Notes: a model not told the origin generated them from the sequence alone. DNA of 64,000 nucleotides from CBDIHP01 sp965279195 (GCA_965279195.1 CBDIHP010000041.1:227595-291594); one strand, 5' to 3'. Shown: positions 49,291-62,440, numbered from the stretch's first letter. Numbers and translations: made by a program.

Positions 49291-49761
49291 ATGCTCAAGC
49301 CGTCGGTTCAAGTGGGTCTGGAGGACTCGGTCCTCGTGGCCGAGTTCTGGGACTGCCTGCGCCTCGACCCCGCGCCGGTGCAGGATCTCCGTCGACATTT
49401 CGAGACCCACGTGAAGCAGGGGGGCCGCCCCGAGCTGATCGTGGACCTCAATGGGGTCGGTTACGCCGGCTCGGCCGCGCTGGGGGCGTTCCTGGCGATT
49501 CACCGGTTCGCCCGGCAGCATGACGGCCGGATGGTCTTCTGCAACGTCGACGCGATGGTGCTGGAGGTCTTCGTCGTCAGCAAGCTCGACAACCTCTTCA
49601 GCTTCGCCGCCGACAAGCCGGCCGCGAGGGCCCTGCTCGCCGGCGCGTCGAATGACGCGGCCGGCTCGGCCAATCCGGCCGCCCCGGCCCCGAGGCCGGC
49701 CCGGCCGGCGTCGCCCTCGCAGGGGGGCGGCCTGCGGGGACGCCTCAAGCGAGATACTTGA
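49291..49761 (+). CDS. STAS-domain anti-sigma factor antagonist-like protein
   Basis: A 156-residue protein with a SpoIIAA-type STAS fold: VLVAEFWDCLRLDPAPVQDL, ELIVDLNGVGYAGSAALGAF (the GYAGSA segment holds the usual phosphoserine site) and RMVFCNVDAMVLEVFVVSKL. A disordered Ala/Pro tail follows. It probably acts in a partner-switching pathway with a kinase elsewhere. A second STAS gene follows after 108 bases. Confidence 0.82.
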   Translation: MLKPSVQVGLEDSVLVAEFWDCLRLDPAPVQDLRRHFETHVKQGGRPELIVDLNGVGYAGSAALGAFLAIHRFARQHDGRMVFCNVDAMVLEVFVVSKLDNLFSFAADKPAARALLAGASNDAAGSANPAAPAPRPARPASPSQGGGLRGRLKRDT

Positions 49762-49869
49762 GAAGCTCGCTCGACTTGCGACGGATCGATGGCACAAACC
49801 AGCGTCGTTGGGTAAGGTAGGGTCCTCCCCAGCCCTTACAGTCTTCCTTGTCCCGAGGAGGAGTCGACG

Positions 49870-50230
49870 ATGGTTACGACGCCCCGCATTGAGGCGATCG
49901 AGAAGGACGGCGTCTGGCTCATCAAGTTCAAGGAACGGCTGCTCTACGACGACCGCACCGTCCGCGAGGTCGCCGAGCAGATCTCCGCCTCGTTTCCCCG
50001 CCGACGGCTCCGCCATCAAGGCGGTCATCGACTTCGGCGGCGTCGACCTGATCTCGAGCGCCCTGCTCGGCAAGCTGATCCTGCTCCAGCGCCGGATCGA
50101 CGGCACCGGCGGCAAGCTCCGGCTCTGCGAGATGGCCCCGACCGTCTCGTCGGTGTTCCGGACGTCCAACCTGGACCGGCTGTTCACGATCGACCGCGAC
50201 CGCCTGGCGTCGATGGAATCGGTCTCCTGA
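49870..50230 (+). CDS. STAS-domain protein, frameshifted in this sequence
   Basis: The first frame starts MVTTPRIEAIEKDGVWLIKF and goes out of frame after QISASFP. The next frame continues with AIKAVIDFGGVDLISSALLG and SSVFRTSNLDRLFTIDRDRL to the stop. One extra C in TTTCCCCGCC near 49998 explains it; without it the product is about 119 residues. GGAGGAG precedes the ATG. It pairs with the STAS gene upstream. Probably functional if the extra base is an error. Confidence 0.75.
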
Positions 50231-50243
50231 GTCGACCGCCCGG

Positions 50244-51692
50244 TCAGACCTTCGTGTGCTTCCAACCGCCTTGCAGGAAACGGGTTGCGACCAGCGACCC
50301 TCGCACCAGGAGGTCGCAGAGCATGGCGATCCACGCCCCCCGGAGGCCCCAGCCGAGGCCCCCGGATTCGGGCGAGGTGGTCAACCAGTAGGTGAGCGGC
50401 ATCCGCACCGTCAGGTAGCCGATCACCACGAACACCCAGGGCCAGCGGGTCTCGCCCGCCCCCCTGAGGGCCCCGTTCAGCACATTGATCGTCGCCAGCG
50501 CCGGGAGGGCGAACGCAACGATCCGGAGCACCGGCACGCCCGCCGCGTTGACCTCCGGCTGGCGGTCGCCGATGAACAGCCAGAACATCCCGTCGGCCTG
50601 CCAGTAGATGAGCGCTCCGAGCGTCGTGAGCACGAAGACGCCGAGCGCCCACGACCGCTTGACCGCCTTCTCGGCGAGGTCCGGCCGGCCCGCGCCGAGG
50701 TACTGGCCGGTCAGCGTGCTGGCCGAGACCGAGAACGCCATCACGGTCAGGAAGGCGATCGACTCGCAGCGGATCGCCACACCGTGCGCGGCCGAAGCGA
50801 CCGTCCCGAGCTTGTTGATCAGCCCCAGGAACCAGAGCTGGCAGACGGAGTTCGACAGGTTCTCCCCCGCCGCCGGCAGGCTGATCCGCAGCATCCGTCG
50901 GAGGTCCGTCGCGCGGGGCGCGAGGCCGTGCAGGTCGATTTTCAGGCCCGACCGGCCCCGGAACAGGAGCAGCAGCACGAGCACGCCGCCGACCCCTTCC
51001 CCCAGCGCCGTCCCGGTCGCGATGCCCGCGAACCCCATCTCGGGCAGTGGGCCGAATCCGTGTAGAAGTCCCCAGCTGAAGGCGATGTTGATCACGTTGA
51101 CGAGGATCATCACCCACATCCCCGTGCGGGTGTCGCCCGAGCCTCGCAGGCAGGCGATGCCCCCGGCCGTCACGGCGAGGAGGGGCGTGACCAGGAGGAC
51201 GATCCGAAGGAAGAGTGCGGCACTCTCCCCGGCGACGCCCTGAAGATTCAGGAGCCCGACGATCGTCGGCGCAAGGCCAATCCCGGCAACGAGGATCGTC
51301 GTCCCGAGTGCAAACGCCAGGAAAATCGCCTGCTGACAGATCCGGTTCGCCCCGTCGCGGTCGCCCGCGCCCCGGAGCCGTGCCACCAGGGCGGTCGCCC
51401 CGACGGAGACGACGGTCAGCATCGAGCCGAGGAACCAGAGGAGATAGCTCGCGACGGTCACCGCCGCCAGCCGATCCTCGTCGAGGTAACGGCCGGTCAG
51501 CCAGGTGTCGGACAGCCCGACGAGGTAGAGGAGCGACTGCTCGATCAGCACCGGCCCGGCGAGGAACAGGACCTGACGCAGGATCGACCCGCCGGGGACC
51601 TCCACCCCGCCTGCTTGCTCCTCGACGATCACGGGCGCGATCACCCCACCTTCCGTCGCCGCGTCCGCGTCCGTCACAATCGGCTGACTCAC
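50244..51692 (-). CDS. MATE-family efflux transporter
   Basis: A 482-residue membrane protein with 12 hydrophobic helices in two halves. FLAGPVLIEQSLLYLVGLSD and DTWLTGRYLDEDRLAAV are the typical first helices. ACLRGSGDTRTGMWVMILVN and VLNGALRGAGETRWPWVFVV are the twin conserved loops. Such proteins export cationic drugs or metabolites against sodium or protons. Substrate cannot be told. It converges on the STAS gene with 13 bases between. Confidence 0.93.
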   Translation of the reverse strand: MSQPIVTDADAATEGGVIAPVIVEEQAGGVEVPGGSILRQVLFLAGPVLIEQSLLYLVGLSDTWLTGRYLDEDRLAAVTVASYLLWFLGSMLTVVSVGATALVARLRGAGDRDGANRICQQAIFLAFALGTTILVAGIGLAPTIVGLLNLQGVAGESAALFLRIVLLVTPLLAVTAGGIACLRGSGDTRTGMWVMILVNVINIAFSWGLLHGFGPLPEMGFAGIATGTALGEGVGGVLVLLLLFRGRSGLKIDLHGLAPRATDLRRMLRISLPAAGENLSNSVCQLWFLGLINKLGTVASAAHGVAIRCESIAFLTVMAFSVSASTLTGQYLGAGRPDLAEKAVKRSWALGVFVLTTLGALIYWQADGMFWLFIGDRQPEVNAAGVPVLRIVAFALPALATINVLNGALRGAGETRWPWVFVVIGYLTVRMPLTYWLTTSPESGGLGWGLRGAWIAMLCDLLVRGSLVATRFLQGGWKHTKV

Positions 51693-51708
51693 CTCGGGGG
51701 ACTCCTGT

Positions 51709-51780
51709 GCGGTCCGCTATTGCGGGACCAATCTCCTTATGCCACAACGAGTTGGGTCCGCAAAAGCGGACCCTGCGTGG
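51709..51780. repeat. Short inverted repeat R4, copy A
   Basis: GTGCGGTCCGCTATTGCGGGACC at the left and GGGTCCGCAAAAGCGGACCC at the right, between the divergent MATE and folD genes. The text GGTCCGC...GCGGACC recurs at 63831. It has no coding role. Confidence 0.6.
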
Positions 51781-51892
51781 AAGAGGACTCGTCGGGATTC
51801 GTCGGAGGTCCTATGATAAGGGCCGCCCCGGGGCGGGGCGAAGGCCAGTCGCGGCGAGTCGGGTCTGTTCCGTCATTTTGGAGTTCCCAGGC

Positions 51893-52763
51893 GTGCCTGC
51901 CCAGTTGCTCGATGGAAAAGCCCTGGCCCAGAAGGTCCGCGAGGCCCTGGCCGCCGAGGTCGCCGACATCAAAGCCCGGACCGGCAAGGTCCCCGGTCTG
52001 ACGGTGGTCCTCGTCGGAGAAGACCCCGCCAGCCAGGTGTACGTTCGCAACAAACAGAACGCCTGCAAGGGGGCCGGGATCGACAGCCACCTGATCCGCC
52101 TCCCCGCCGACACCACCCTGTCCGCCCCTGCTCGACACCGTCGACCAGCTCAACGCCGACCCCGCCGTCAACGGCATCCTCGTCCAGTTTGCCGCTCCCC
52201 AGGGGCCTCGACGAGCGCAGCGTCATCGAACGCATCGACCCGAGGAAGGACGTCGACGGCTTCCACCCGGTGAATATGGGCAAGCTGTTCGCGGGCCTGA
52301 AGAGCTTCGTGCCGTGCACCCCGCTGGGGATCCGCGAAACTCCTGATCGACGCCGGGATCGTCACGAAGGGGGGCGAAGGGCGGTCGTCCCTCGGGCGGT
52401 CGAAACACCGTCGGCAAGCCGATGGCCGCCTTGCTGTTGCAGAAAGGGCCCGGGGGCGACGCCACGGTGACCGTCTGCCACACCGGGACCGCCGACCCGG
52501 CCGCCGTCGCCCGCGAGGCCGACATCCTGATCGCCGCCATGGGCCAGCCCGAGTTGGTGAAGGGCTCGTGGATCAAGCCCGGGGCCGTCGTGATCGATGT
52601 CGGGATCCACAGGCGCGACGACGGAACCCTCTGCGGAGACGTCGATTTCGCCGAGGCCGTCGAGGTCGCTTCGCGGATCACCCCGGTCCCCGGCGGCGTC
52701 GGCCCGATGACGGTCGCCATGCTCCTCAAGAACACCGTCGAGGCCTTCAAGGCCGTCGTCTGA
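51893..52763 (+). CDS. folD: Methylenetetrahydrofolate dehydrogenase/cyclohydrolase, frameshifted
   Basis: FolD interconverts methylene-, methenyl- and formyl-tetrahydrofolate. LTVVLVGEDPASQVYVRNKQ (with the catalytic Tyr and Lys of the YxxxK), DGFHPVNMGKLF, PCTPLGI, NTVGKPMAALLLQ and RITPVPGGVGPMTVAMLLKN are clear. The gene needs seven one-base deletions to read through: near 52130 (C), 52190 (T), 52338 (G), then G, G, C and A between 52370 and 52410. All are insertions, and they restore frame exactly. The start is GTG 51893 with GGAG before it. Likely functional in life. Confidence 0.88.
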
Positions 52764-52788
52764 CCGAACTCCTCACGCGAGATGCCTC

Positions 52789-53628
52789 ATGATCCGCCTC
52801 GGCATTTGCAACGAACTTTTCGAAGGCTGGGATTGCAAGAAGACCTGCGAGGCGATCAAGGCCGCCGGTTACGAGGGGATCGAAATCGCCCCGTTCACCC
52901 TGGCCCCCTACATCACCGACCTTGGCCCCGCCCGCCGGGCCGAACTCAAGTCGATCGTGGCGAATTCGGGCCTCGAAACCATCGGCCTGCACTGGCTCCT
53001 GGCCAAGACCGAGGGGTTCTACCTGACCACCCCCGACGCCGCCGTCCGCCAGAAGACGGGCGACTACCTGATCGAACTCGCCCGCGCGACCCGCGACCTG
53101 GGCGGCTCGTTGATGGTCCTCGGTTCGCCCAAGCAGCGCGACCTATTGCCGGGCGTGAGTTACGAGCAGGCCGAGGGTTACGCCGTCGAGGTGTTCCAGC
53201 GGATCATGCCGGCGATCGGCGACCTTGGCGTCGACCTCTGCCTGGAGCCGCTGGCCCCGACCGAGACGAATTTCCTCAACACCTGCGACCAGGCCAACGA
53301 GGTCATCCGCAAGGTCGGCCACCCCAACCTCTTGCTGCACATGGACGTGAAGGCCCAGAGCGGCGAGGTCGGCAAGACGGTCCCGGCCTTGATTTCGGAG
53401 CACGCCGCGAAGGCCGGCCACTTCCACGCCCAGGACACGAATCTGAAGGGCCCCGGGATGGGCCAGGTCGACTTCGGGCCGATCCTCAAATCCCTGGTCG
53501 CAAGCGGTTACGATCGCTGGGTTTCGGTCGAGGTCTTCGACTTCGCCCCCGGCGCCGAGGAGACCGCCCGGCAGAGCATCGCGACCCTCAAGCGGGAGCT
53601 CGCGGCGGCCTCCGCGGCGGTGGCCTAG
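52789..53628 (+). CDS. Sugar phosphate isomerase/epimerase family protein
   Basis: A 279-residue xylose-isomerase-like TIM barrel. Strands and metal-ligand positions are visible: EGIEIAPFTLAP (Glu), GLHWLL (His), LCLEPLAPTETNF (Glu), LLLHMDVKA (Asp), HFHAQDTN (His) and WVSVEVFDFAPG (Glu). These proteins isomerise or dehydrate sugars and inositols; the substrate is unknown. It begins 25 bases after folD and is probably co-transcribed. No signal peptide. Confidence 0.88.
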   Translation: MIRLGICNELFEGWDCKKTCEAIKAAGYEGIEIAPFTLAPYITDLGPARRAELKSIVANSGLETIGLHWLLAKTEGFYLTTPDAAVRQKTGDYLIELARATRDLGGSLMVLGSPKQRDLLPGVSYEQAEGYAVEVFQRIMPAIGDLGVDLCLEPLAPTETNFLNTCDQANEVIRKVGHPNLLLHMDVKAQSGEVGKTVPALISEHAAKAGHFHAQDTNLKGPGMGQVDFGPILKSLVASGYDRWVSVEVFDFAPGAEETARQSIATLKRELAAASAAVA

Positions 53629-53762
53629 GATCGATTCGACTGAAATTTTGTTCAGTGCGGCGTTGCAAGTCGGGTAGACTCGGGGCTAGACTGCTGTAGA
53701 CTCGGGCGAGGATGGGCCCGCGAGGGCGTCGCACGCAGGACTCGCTAAGGATCGGGCGGCCG

Positions 53763-56225
<2,463 letters not shown>

Positions 56226-56297
56226 TTCCCGCGTATCGTAGCGCATTCACTCGAAACCGATGCCTGCCTGCACGTCCGACCGAGGGACGCAACTCCT

Positions 56298-58223
56298 ATG
56301 TCGACCGGAACGTATAACGCCGAATCGATCACGGTGCTGGAAGGCCTGGACGCCGTCCGGCGCCGGCCGGGCATGTACATCGGCGGCGTCGACAAGGCGG
56401 GGCTCCACCACCTCCTCTGGGAGATCGTGGACAACTCGGTCGACGAGGTCATGAACGGCCACGCCACCCGGATCGCCGTCACTCTCCATGCCGACGGCCA
56501 GACGATCACGGTGACCGACAACGGCCGCGGGATCCCGGTCGACATCCACCCCAAGACCGGGAAGTCGGCCCTGGAAGTCATCTTCACGACCTTGCACGCC
56601 GGCGGCAAGTTCGACAACGACTCCTACAAGGTCTCCGGCGGCCTCCACGGCGTCGGCGCGAGCGTGGTCAATGCGCTCAGCAGCAAGCTCATCGCCCAGG
56701 TCCGCCGGGGCGGGGTGACGTACACCCAGGAATACGAGCGGGGCAAGCCGCAGACCAAGGTCACGCCCGGCGAGCCCGCGCGCGGGAACGGCACGACCGT
56801 GACCTTCTCCGCCCGACATCGACATCTTCCACGACACCGTCTACGACTCCGCCCTGATCGCCGAACGCCTGGATGTGAAGACGTACCTGAACAAGGGCCT
56901 CATCATCCCAGTTCATCGACCAGAAGGCGGGGACCTCGGCCGAGTTCCGGCACGACGGCGGCGTGGCCGACTTCCTCCATTCGCTCAACGCCCAGCGCCA
57001 GGACGTCCGCGTCGCGCCCCTCGCCTTCCACCTCGAGAAGGAGGACGCCGACGAGGGGGTCAAGTGCGACCTGGCCCTCGTTTGGACCGAGGCGACGGAC
57101 GAGATGATCCGCTCGTATGTCAATACGATCCCGACCCGCGACGGCGGCACGCACGAGTCCGGCCTGCGAGAGGCGGTGCGGACGGTCGTCGGCAAGCACC
57201 TCCAGGGGCACGAGCTCGTCAAGAAGGGGATGGAGATCAAGGCGGAGGACATCCGCGAGGGGCTCACCGCCGTCCTCTCCATCTGCGTCGGCGAGCCGCA
57301 GTTCCAGGGTCAGACCAAGGACCGGCTGAATAATCCCGAGGTGCGCGGGATCGTCGAGTCGATGATCCGGCCGCAACTCGAGAGCTTCCTGCTCAAGAAC
57401 AAATCCGTCGCCGACGCCATCGCGGCGCGGGTCGTCCAGGCCGCCAAGGCCCGCGAGGCCAGCCGCGCGGCCGCATCGCAGGTGCGCCGGAAGACCGCGA
57501 TCAGCAACCGGCTCAACCTCCCGGGCAAGCTCCACGACTGCGACTCGAACGACCCGGAGCGTTCCGAGCTGTTCATCGTCGAGGGCGACTCCGCGGGCGG
57601 CTCGGCCAAGCAGGGGCGCGACCGCAACATCCAGGCGATCCTGCCGCTCAAGGGGAAGGTGCTCAACGCGGAGCAGGCCGGCAAGGCCAAGGTGCTCGAC
57701 AACAAGGAACTGACCGACATCGTCAGCGCCCTCGGTTGCGGCATGGACGACCAGTACGACGCCAGCCGACTGCGGTACGGCAAGGTCATCCTCCTGACCG
57801 ACGCCGACAGCGACGGCCACCACATCGCCACGCTCCTGATGACCTTCTTCTACCGACACCTGCCGACGCTCCTGGCCGACGGCCGGGTCTATCTCGCCTG
57901 CCCGCCGTTGTACAAGATCACGCACGGCCAGGAGACCCAGTGGGCCGCCGACGACCCCTCGCGCGACCGGATCCTGGCGAAGCTCCCGAAAAACGCCAAG
58001 CCCACGATCACCCGATTCAAAGGCCTGGGCGAGATGCCCGCCAAGCTGCTCTTCGACACCACCCTCGACCCCCACCCGTCGGCGCCTGCTCCGCGTGCTC
58101 GTCCCCGAGGACGACCGCCCGTACACCGAGAAGACCGTCACCGACCTCATGGGCAAGGAGCCCGAGGCCCGCTACAAGTTCATCATGGAAGAGGCCTACA
58201 CGGCCAAAGATATTGATATCTGA
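56298..58223 (+). CDS. gyrB: DNA gyrase/topoisomerase IV subunit B, frameshifted
   Basis: The ATPase subunit, about 640 residues: RRRPGMYIGGVDKAGLHHLL, EIVDNSVDEVMNGHA, VTDNGRGIPVD, GGLHGVGASVVNALS, then VEGDSAGGSAKQGRDRNIQA and LLTDADSDGHHIATLL of the Toprim domain, ending YKFIMEEAYTAKDIDI. Three one-base insertions break it: near 56808 (G), 56910 (C) and 58073 (C). Removing them gives one open frame. It starts 72 bases after gyrA, so the pair is an operon in A-B order. Confidence 0.9.
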
Positions 58224-58265
58224 CGATTGATTCCTGGTCTTCTGCACCTCCGATGGCGACTTTTC

Positions 58266-58432
58266 GCACTGGGCGCGGGTCTCCAGACCCCGCCCTGGCC
58301 CTGAGAGGCCGTACCGCGAAATCGGGTCTCCAGACCATTCCCCATGACCAGGAGGAAACGGGTCTGGAGACCCGGTTCACTGGTCCCCTTCGGTGAGGGC
58401 CAGGGCGGGGTCTGGAGACCCGCGCCCAGCAC
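58266..58432. repeat. Nested inverted repeat R1, copy E
   Basis: Outer arms GCACTGGGCGCGGGTCTCC and GGAGACCCGCGCCCAGCAC; inner arms GAAATCGGGTCTCCAGACC and GGTCTGGAGACCCGGTTC. It lies between the convergent gyrB and dehydrogenase genes. Confidence 0.9.
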
Positions 58433-58490
58433 TGTTCGCCCAGGGCTGATCCTGGAGCGTCTCCAGTTCAGGGTCTGGAGTGTGTCCCGT

Positions 58491-59426
58491 TCAGGGCTTC
58501 AGGAAGATCTTCCTCGCCCCCGAGGCCGCGGCGGCCTGGAAGGCGGCTTCTCCTTCGGCGAGGGGGTAGGTCTTGCCGTAGAGGGGGCTGACGTCGACGG
58601 TGCCTTTCTTCAATGCGGCGATGGCCTTGTCGAACGGCCCGCAGCGCGAGCCGACGATGATGATCTCGTCGATGACGATCGGGGCCATGCTCATGGTGTG
58701 CGGGGCGGCGACGGTCGACTTCAGGATGAGGGTCCCGCGCGGGCGGACGAGCTTGAGGGCGAGTTCCAGCCCCTCGTTGGAGCCCGTGGCCTCGATGACG
58801 TTGTCGTAGCCCGGGTCTCGCGGGGTGATGTAATCGATGTGCCGCTGGTCGATCGTCGGCCCCGCGAGCTTCATCTTGTCGTCGTGCTTGCCGTAGAGCG
58901 TGACGTACTCGGTTTCGAGCCGGGTGACCCAGGCGCAGAGGATCCCGAGCTTGCCGTCCCCCAGGACCGCGACGTCCTGCTTAGGGGTGATCATCACCTG
59001 CCGGGTCACCTGGAAAGCGGCGGCCAGCGGCTCGATCATGACGGCCTGTTCGTCGGTCAGCTCGTCGGGGACGGCGTGCAATTGCTTGACCGGCACGACG
59101 ACCTTCTCGGCCATCGCCCCGTCCTTGCCGAGGATGCCCAGGACCTTGCGGTGCGGGCAGTGGTTCCGGGAATACAGCCCGCAGTGCCTGCACTTGTAGC
59201 AGGGGAAGTTGATCTCCGAGGTGTACCGCTTGCCGCCGGCATCCCGGCCGACGAACTCGTGGCCGAGGACGCCCTGGAAGCCCATGTACCCCTTGGAGAT
59301 TTCGAGGTCGGTCTTGCAGATGCCGACGAGGTCGACGGTCAGCACGACCTCGTCCTCGCCGGCGACGGGTTCGGGGAGGTCGTCGCGGACCCGAATCGAG
59401 GAACCGTCGCAGTAAACCCCTCGCAT
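58491..59426 (-). CDS. Zinc-dependent alcohol dehydrogenase (MDR family)
   Basis: A 311-residue medium-chain dehydrogenase. GICKTDLEISKGYMGFQGVL and GHEFVG hold catalytic zinc ligands (Cys, His-Glu). CYKCRHCGLYSRNHC is the structural-zinc lobe. VAVLGDGKLGILCAW is the NAD(P)-binding glycine motif. It oxidises an alcohol or polyol, substrate unknown. The sequence is short for the family (usually about 340). ATG 59426 gives MRGVYCDGSSIRVRDDLPEP, the usual start. Confidence 0.85.
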   Translation of the reverse strand: MRGVYCDGSSIRVRDDLPEPVAGEDEVVLTVDLVGICKTDLEISKGYMGFQGVLGHEFVGRDAGGKRYTSEINFPCYKCRHCGLYSRNHCPHRKVLGILGKDGAMAEKVVVPVKQLHAVPDELTDEQAVMIEPLAAAFQVTRQVMITPKQDVAVLGDGKLGILCAWVTRLETEYVTLYGKHDDKMKLAGPTIDQRHIDYITPRDPGYDNVIEATGSNEGLELALKLVRPRGTLILKSTVAAPHTMSMAPIVIDEIIIVGSRCGPFDKAIAALKKGTVDVSPLYGKTYPLAEGEAAFQAAAASGARKIFLKP

Positions 59427-59830
59427 CTGGATGTCCCCGACAATCGATCTTTGGTGGGTCAAAACGCGTCTTTGGGGAGCAAAACTTGCATTATAGCCCG
59501 CTGGGACGTGGGTAGCGAGGCACAACATCCGGACGTTGCGTCGTCGAAACGCCGGCAAATGGTCGCGGATCGATCGACAGAACCTTTGAATTGGGAGATG
59601 TTTAGGGCATCTCCAAATTTTTTGCGAAATCGGGCGAGAGAAAACGGGAAAAATGTCCTATTGTGGTATACCCCTCCAGAGGTCCGGGCCCGGGGTCCGC
59701 GAGAGATCCTCCCCGCCACGGTCCGGTTGCGAGAGTATCGACCCTCCTGGTTGCCTGCCGATCGACATCCCAACGTAGTGAGTCGAGTCCGGTCGGCCCG
59801 GGTTCCCCGAGTCCCCATCGAGTGACGAGA

Positions 59831-60748
59831 ATGTCGACCATCACGACGCCACAGGCGCAGAACAGCAATTTCATCGCGTGGCCCTCCCTGATCTGGATCG
59901 GCGCCCTCCACGTTGGCGCCTTGCTGGCGTTCGTCCCGGCCTACTTCACCTGGCAAGCCCTGTTGCTCTGCGTGGTCTTGCACTGGGTCAGTGGTGGCGT
60001 CGGGATCTGCCTGACGTACCATAGGCTGCTGACCCACCGCAGCTTCGTGGTCCGCCCGCGCTGGCTGGAATACGTCCTGACCGCGATCGGCTGCACCGCC
60101 TCCGAAGGCGGCCCGATCGGTTGGGTGGCCGACCACCGCTGCCACCACGCCTTCTCCGACCAGGACGGCGACGTGCACAGCCCGAACAAGGGCTTCGGCT
60201 GGGCGCATATGTTCTGGTGGATGACCCCCGACGTCACCTCCCTCCACAGTAACGACTGGTATGAGAAGTGGGCCCCCGACCTCAACCGCGACCCCGTCCA
60301 TCGCTGGTTGGACAAGTACCACATCCTCTTCCCGATCGGGCTCTTCGTCCTGCTCTATGCCATCGGCGGCATGCCGTTCCTGGTCTGGGGCGGGTTCGTC
60401 CGGGCCGTCACGGTCCTGCACACCACCTGGCTCGTGAACTCCGCCGCGCACATCTGGGGCTACCGGAGCCACGAGACCCGCGACAAGTCCACCAACCTCT
60501 GGTGGGTCGCCCTCATGACCTACGGCGAAGGCTGGCACAACAACCACCACGCCTATCAGACCTCCGCCGCCCACGGGCTCCGCTGGTGGGAGATCGACAC
60601 CACCTACTGGATGATCCGCGTCATGCAGGCCCTCGGCATGGCCCACACCATCAAGATGGCCAAGGTCCGCAAGGGCCAGACGACCGCCCCCGCCGGCGAC
60701 GGCCCCGCTGTTCTGCCCGCCGCGAACCTGGCGGCCGATCAGTCCTGA
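59831..60748 (+). CDS. Acyl-CoA/fatty acid desaturase
   Basis: A 305-residue membrane di-iron enzyme of the delta-9 type that places a double bond in fatty acyl chains. The three histidine boxes are HRLLTHR, DHRCHHAFSD and EGWHNNHHAY; the last matches stearoyl-CoA desaturases. Four hydrophobic helices flank them (WIGALHVGALLAFVPAYF, FPIGLFVLLYAIGG). The start ATG 59831 is followed by a short polar N-terminus. A strong terminator follows the gene. Confidence 0.93.
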   Translation: MSTITTPQAQNSNFIAWPSLIWIGALHVGALLAFVPAYFTWQALLLCVVLHWVSGGVGICLTYHRLLTHRSFVVRPRWLEYVLTAIGCTASEGGPIGWVADHRCHHAFSDQDGDVHSPNKGFGWAHMFWWMTPDVTSLHSNDWYEKWAPDLNRDPVHRWLDKYHILFPIGLFVLLYAIGGMPFLVWGGFVRAVTVLHTTWLVNSAAHIWGYRSHETRDKSTNLWWVALMTYGEGWHNNHHAYQTSAAHGLRWWEIDTTYWMIRVMQALGMAHTIKMAKVRKGQTTAPAGDGPAVLPAANLAADQS

Positions 60749-60776
60749 CCGAACCCCGTCGAGAACTCGACCCATC

Positions 60777-60810
60777 GCGGCCCGCCACCCGGCGGGCCGC
60801 GTCATTTTTT
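60777..60810 (+). terminator. Intrinsic terminator of the desaturase gene
   Basis: GCGGCCCGCC and GGCGGGCCGC form a perfect 10-bp stem with loop ACCC, then GTCATTTTTT. It starts 28 bases after the stop codon. Confidence 0.93.
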
Positions 60811-60938
60811 GGAGTGCGGAATCGGAGCTACCGCTTTCGAGGCGTGGATCGCTTCCAGAGAGGGGAACCGGTCTCGCGGAGGTTCTCGGATCGGTCGACT
60901 GCAACCGCAGGGAAGCGGAAGCCTGGCTACCGCACTCC
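60811..60938. repeat. Dispersed inverted repeat R3, copy B
   Basis: Inverted ends GGAGTGCGGAA (60811) and CCGCACTCC (to 60938) match copy A at 10171; the interior is only loosely similar. It lies between convergent desaturase and aroA genes. Confidence 0.75.
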
Positions 60939-60945
60939 AACGGTG

Positions 60946-62236
60946 TCAGCCGTTGGTGCGGGCGAGATCCTCCCAGAACCCGGGATAGGTCTTGGCGACG
61001 CAGCCGGGGTCCAGGATGGTGATGCCGGGGGATTTGATCCCGGCGATCGCGAAGGACATGGCCATGCGATGATCGTCGTATGTGGCGATCTCGGCGGGCA
61101 GCGGCTTCGCCGGGGGGATGATGACCAGGCCGTCGGATTGCTCCTCGACGGTCGCCCCCAGCTTGCGCAGCTCGGCCGCGAGGGCGGCGATCCGGTCGGT
61201 CTCCTTGTGGCGAATGTGTCCGACGTTGCGGATCCTGGTGATGCCGTCGGCGAATAGGGCCACGACGCCCAGGGTCATGACGGTGTCGCTGATCGCGTTC
61301 ATGTCCACGTCGATCCCGCGCATTGGGCCGCCGGTGACGGTCGTCGAATCCTTCCCGCGCTCGACCGTGCAGCCCATGTGCTCCAGGACGTCCACGAATC
61401 CCATGTCCCCCTGGATGCTCCGGGTCCCGAGCCCCTCCACCGTGATCGTCGCGCCCGTGACGGCGGCGAGGGCGAAGAAGTAGCTCGCGGCCGAGGCGTC
61501 GGGCTCGATGGCGTAGGGGCGGGCGAGGTACGGCCCGGGGTAGACGTCGAACCGACGCTCCTTGCGGTTCGACACGTTGATCCCGAACGCCCCGCATCAC
61601 GTCCAGGGTCATCGCCACGTAGGGCTTCGAGACCAGCACGCCCTCGACCTCCACCGTCGTCTGCTCCCTGGCGCAGGGGAGTGCCATGAGAAGGCCGCTG
61701 AGGAACTGGCTGGAGACGTCCCCGCGCACGAACGCATAGCCGCCGTCCAGCCCGCTGGCCCGGACCGTGACGGGCGGGCAGCCGGTGCGGAGGTCGGAGC
61801 TGGCGTCGGCCCCGAGGCCGTTGAGGGCCTGGAGGAGGTCCTGCACCGGACGCTGATGCATCCGGCCGGTGCCGGAGAGCTTGTAGGTCCCGTGGCCGAC
61901 GCTGACCATCGCCGTGAGGAACCGCAGGCTGGTCCCCGAGTTGGCGATGTAGAGTTCGGCCTCCTTCTTCGGCATCTTGCCGCCGCAGCCCTGGATCGTG
62001 ATCGTCGCCGAGGCCGTGTCGTGCTGGACGTCGAGCCCGAGTCGTTGGAGCGAGTCGACCATCACGCGGGTGTCGTCGCTATCGAGGGCCCCCGTCAGCG
62101 TGCTCTTGCCGTTCGAGAGCGCGGCGACGATCAGGGCCCGGTTCGTCAGGCTCTTGGAACCCGGCACGCGGACCGTTTGGGGCGCCGGGAGGTTCGTCCA
62201 GGGTGTGATCTCGATCTTCGTCGGAGACTCGGGCAT
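60946..62236 (-). CDS. aroA: 3-phosphoshikimate 1-carboxyvinyltransferase (EPSP synthase), frameshifted
   Basis: AroA makes EPSP from shikimate-3-phosphate and PEP in the chorismate pathway. VPGSKSLTNRALIVAALSNG (active-site Lys), NSGTSLRFLTAMVS, TGRMHQRPVQDL and DVSSQFLSGLLMALP are in the first frame. After MTLDVM a one-base insertion (GCGGGGCG for GCGGGCG near 61595) shifts the frame, and the second frame continues GINVSNRKERRFDVYPGPYL to DDHRMAMSFAIAGIKSPGIT with HIRHKETDRI. The corrected length is about 430, normal for the family. ATG 62236. Confidence 0.92.
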
Positions 62237-62299
62237 GGTATCAGGCTCGATTGTCAGCAGTGTCAGCGGTTCGGTTCGGAACGGAGCCGAAGCGCCCCG

Positions 62300-62440
62300 C
62301 GCGGTTTGGAGTCATTCCGTAGGCCACTGGCTTGCCAGTGCCGGGGGAGATTCGATCGAAGTTTTCTGGATGCCCTGGGGAGGCCGGATTCCGGGCGTTT
62401 CGCATTCGCCGGGTCCGAATCGCTCCGACCGGCTTCGCTC
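62300..62440. repeat. Repeat R2, copy B
   Basis: GGTTTGGAGTCATTCCGTAGG and CCACTGGCTTGCCAGTGCCG match the arm of copy A at 7103-7136 in reverse. It lies between aroA and the DUF167 gene, both on the minus strand. Confidence 0.75.

Noticed and set aside
59459..62236. 925-codon frame on the minus strand
   Set aside because: Only its first 220 residues are real (aroA). The rest is created by the frameshift and runs antisense through the desaturase.
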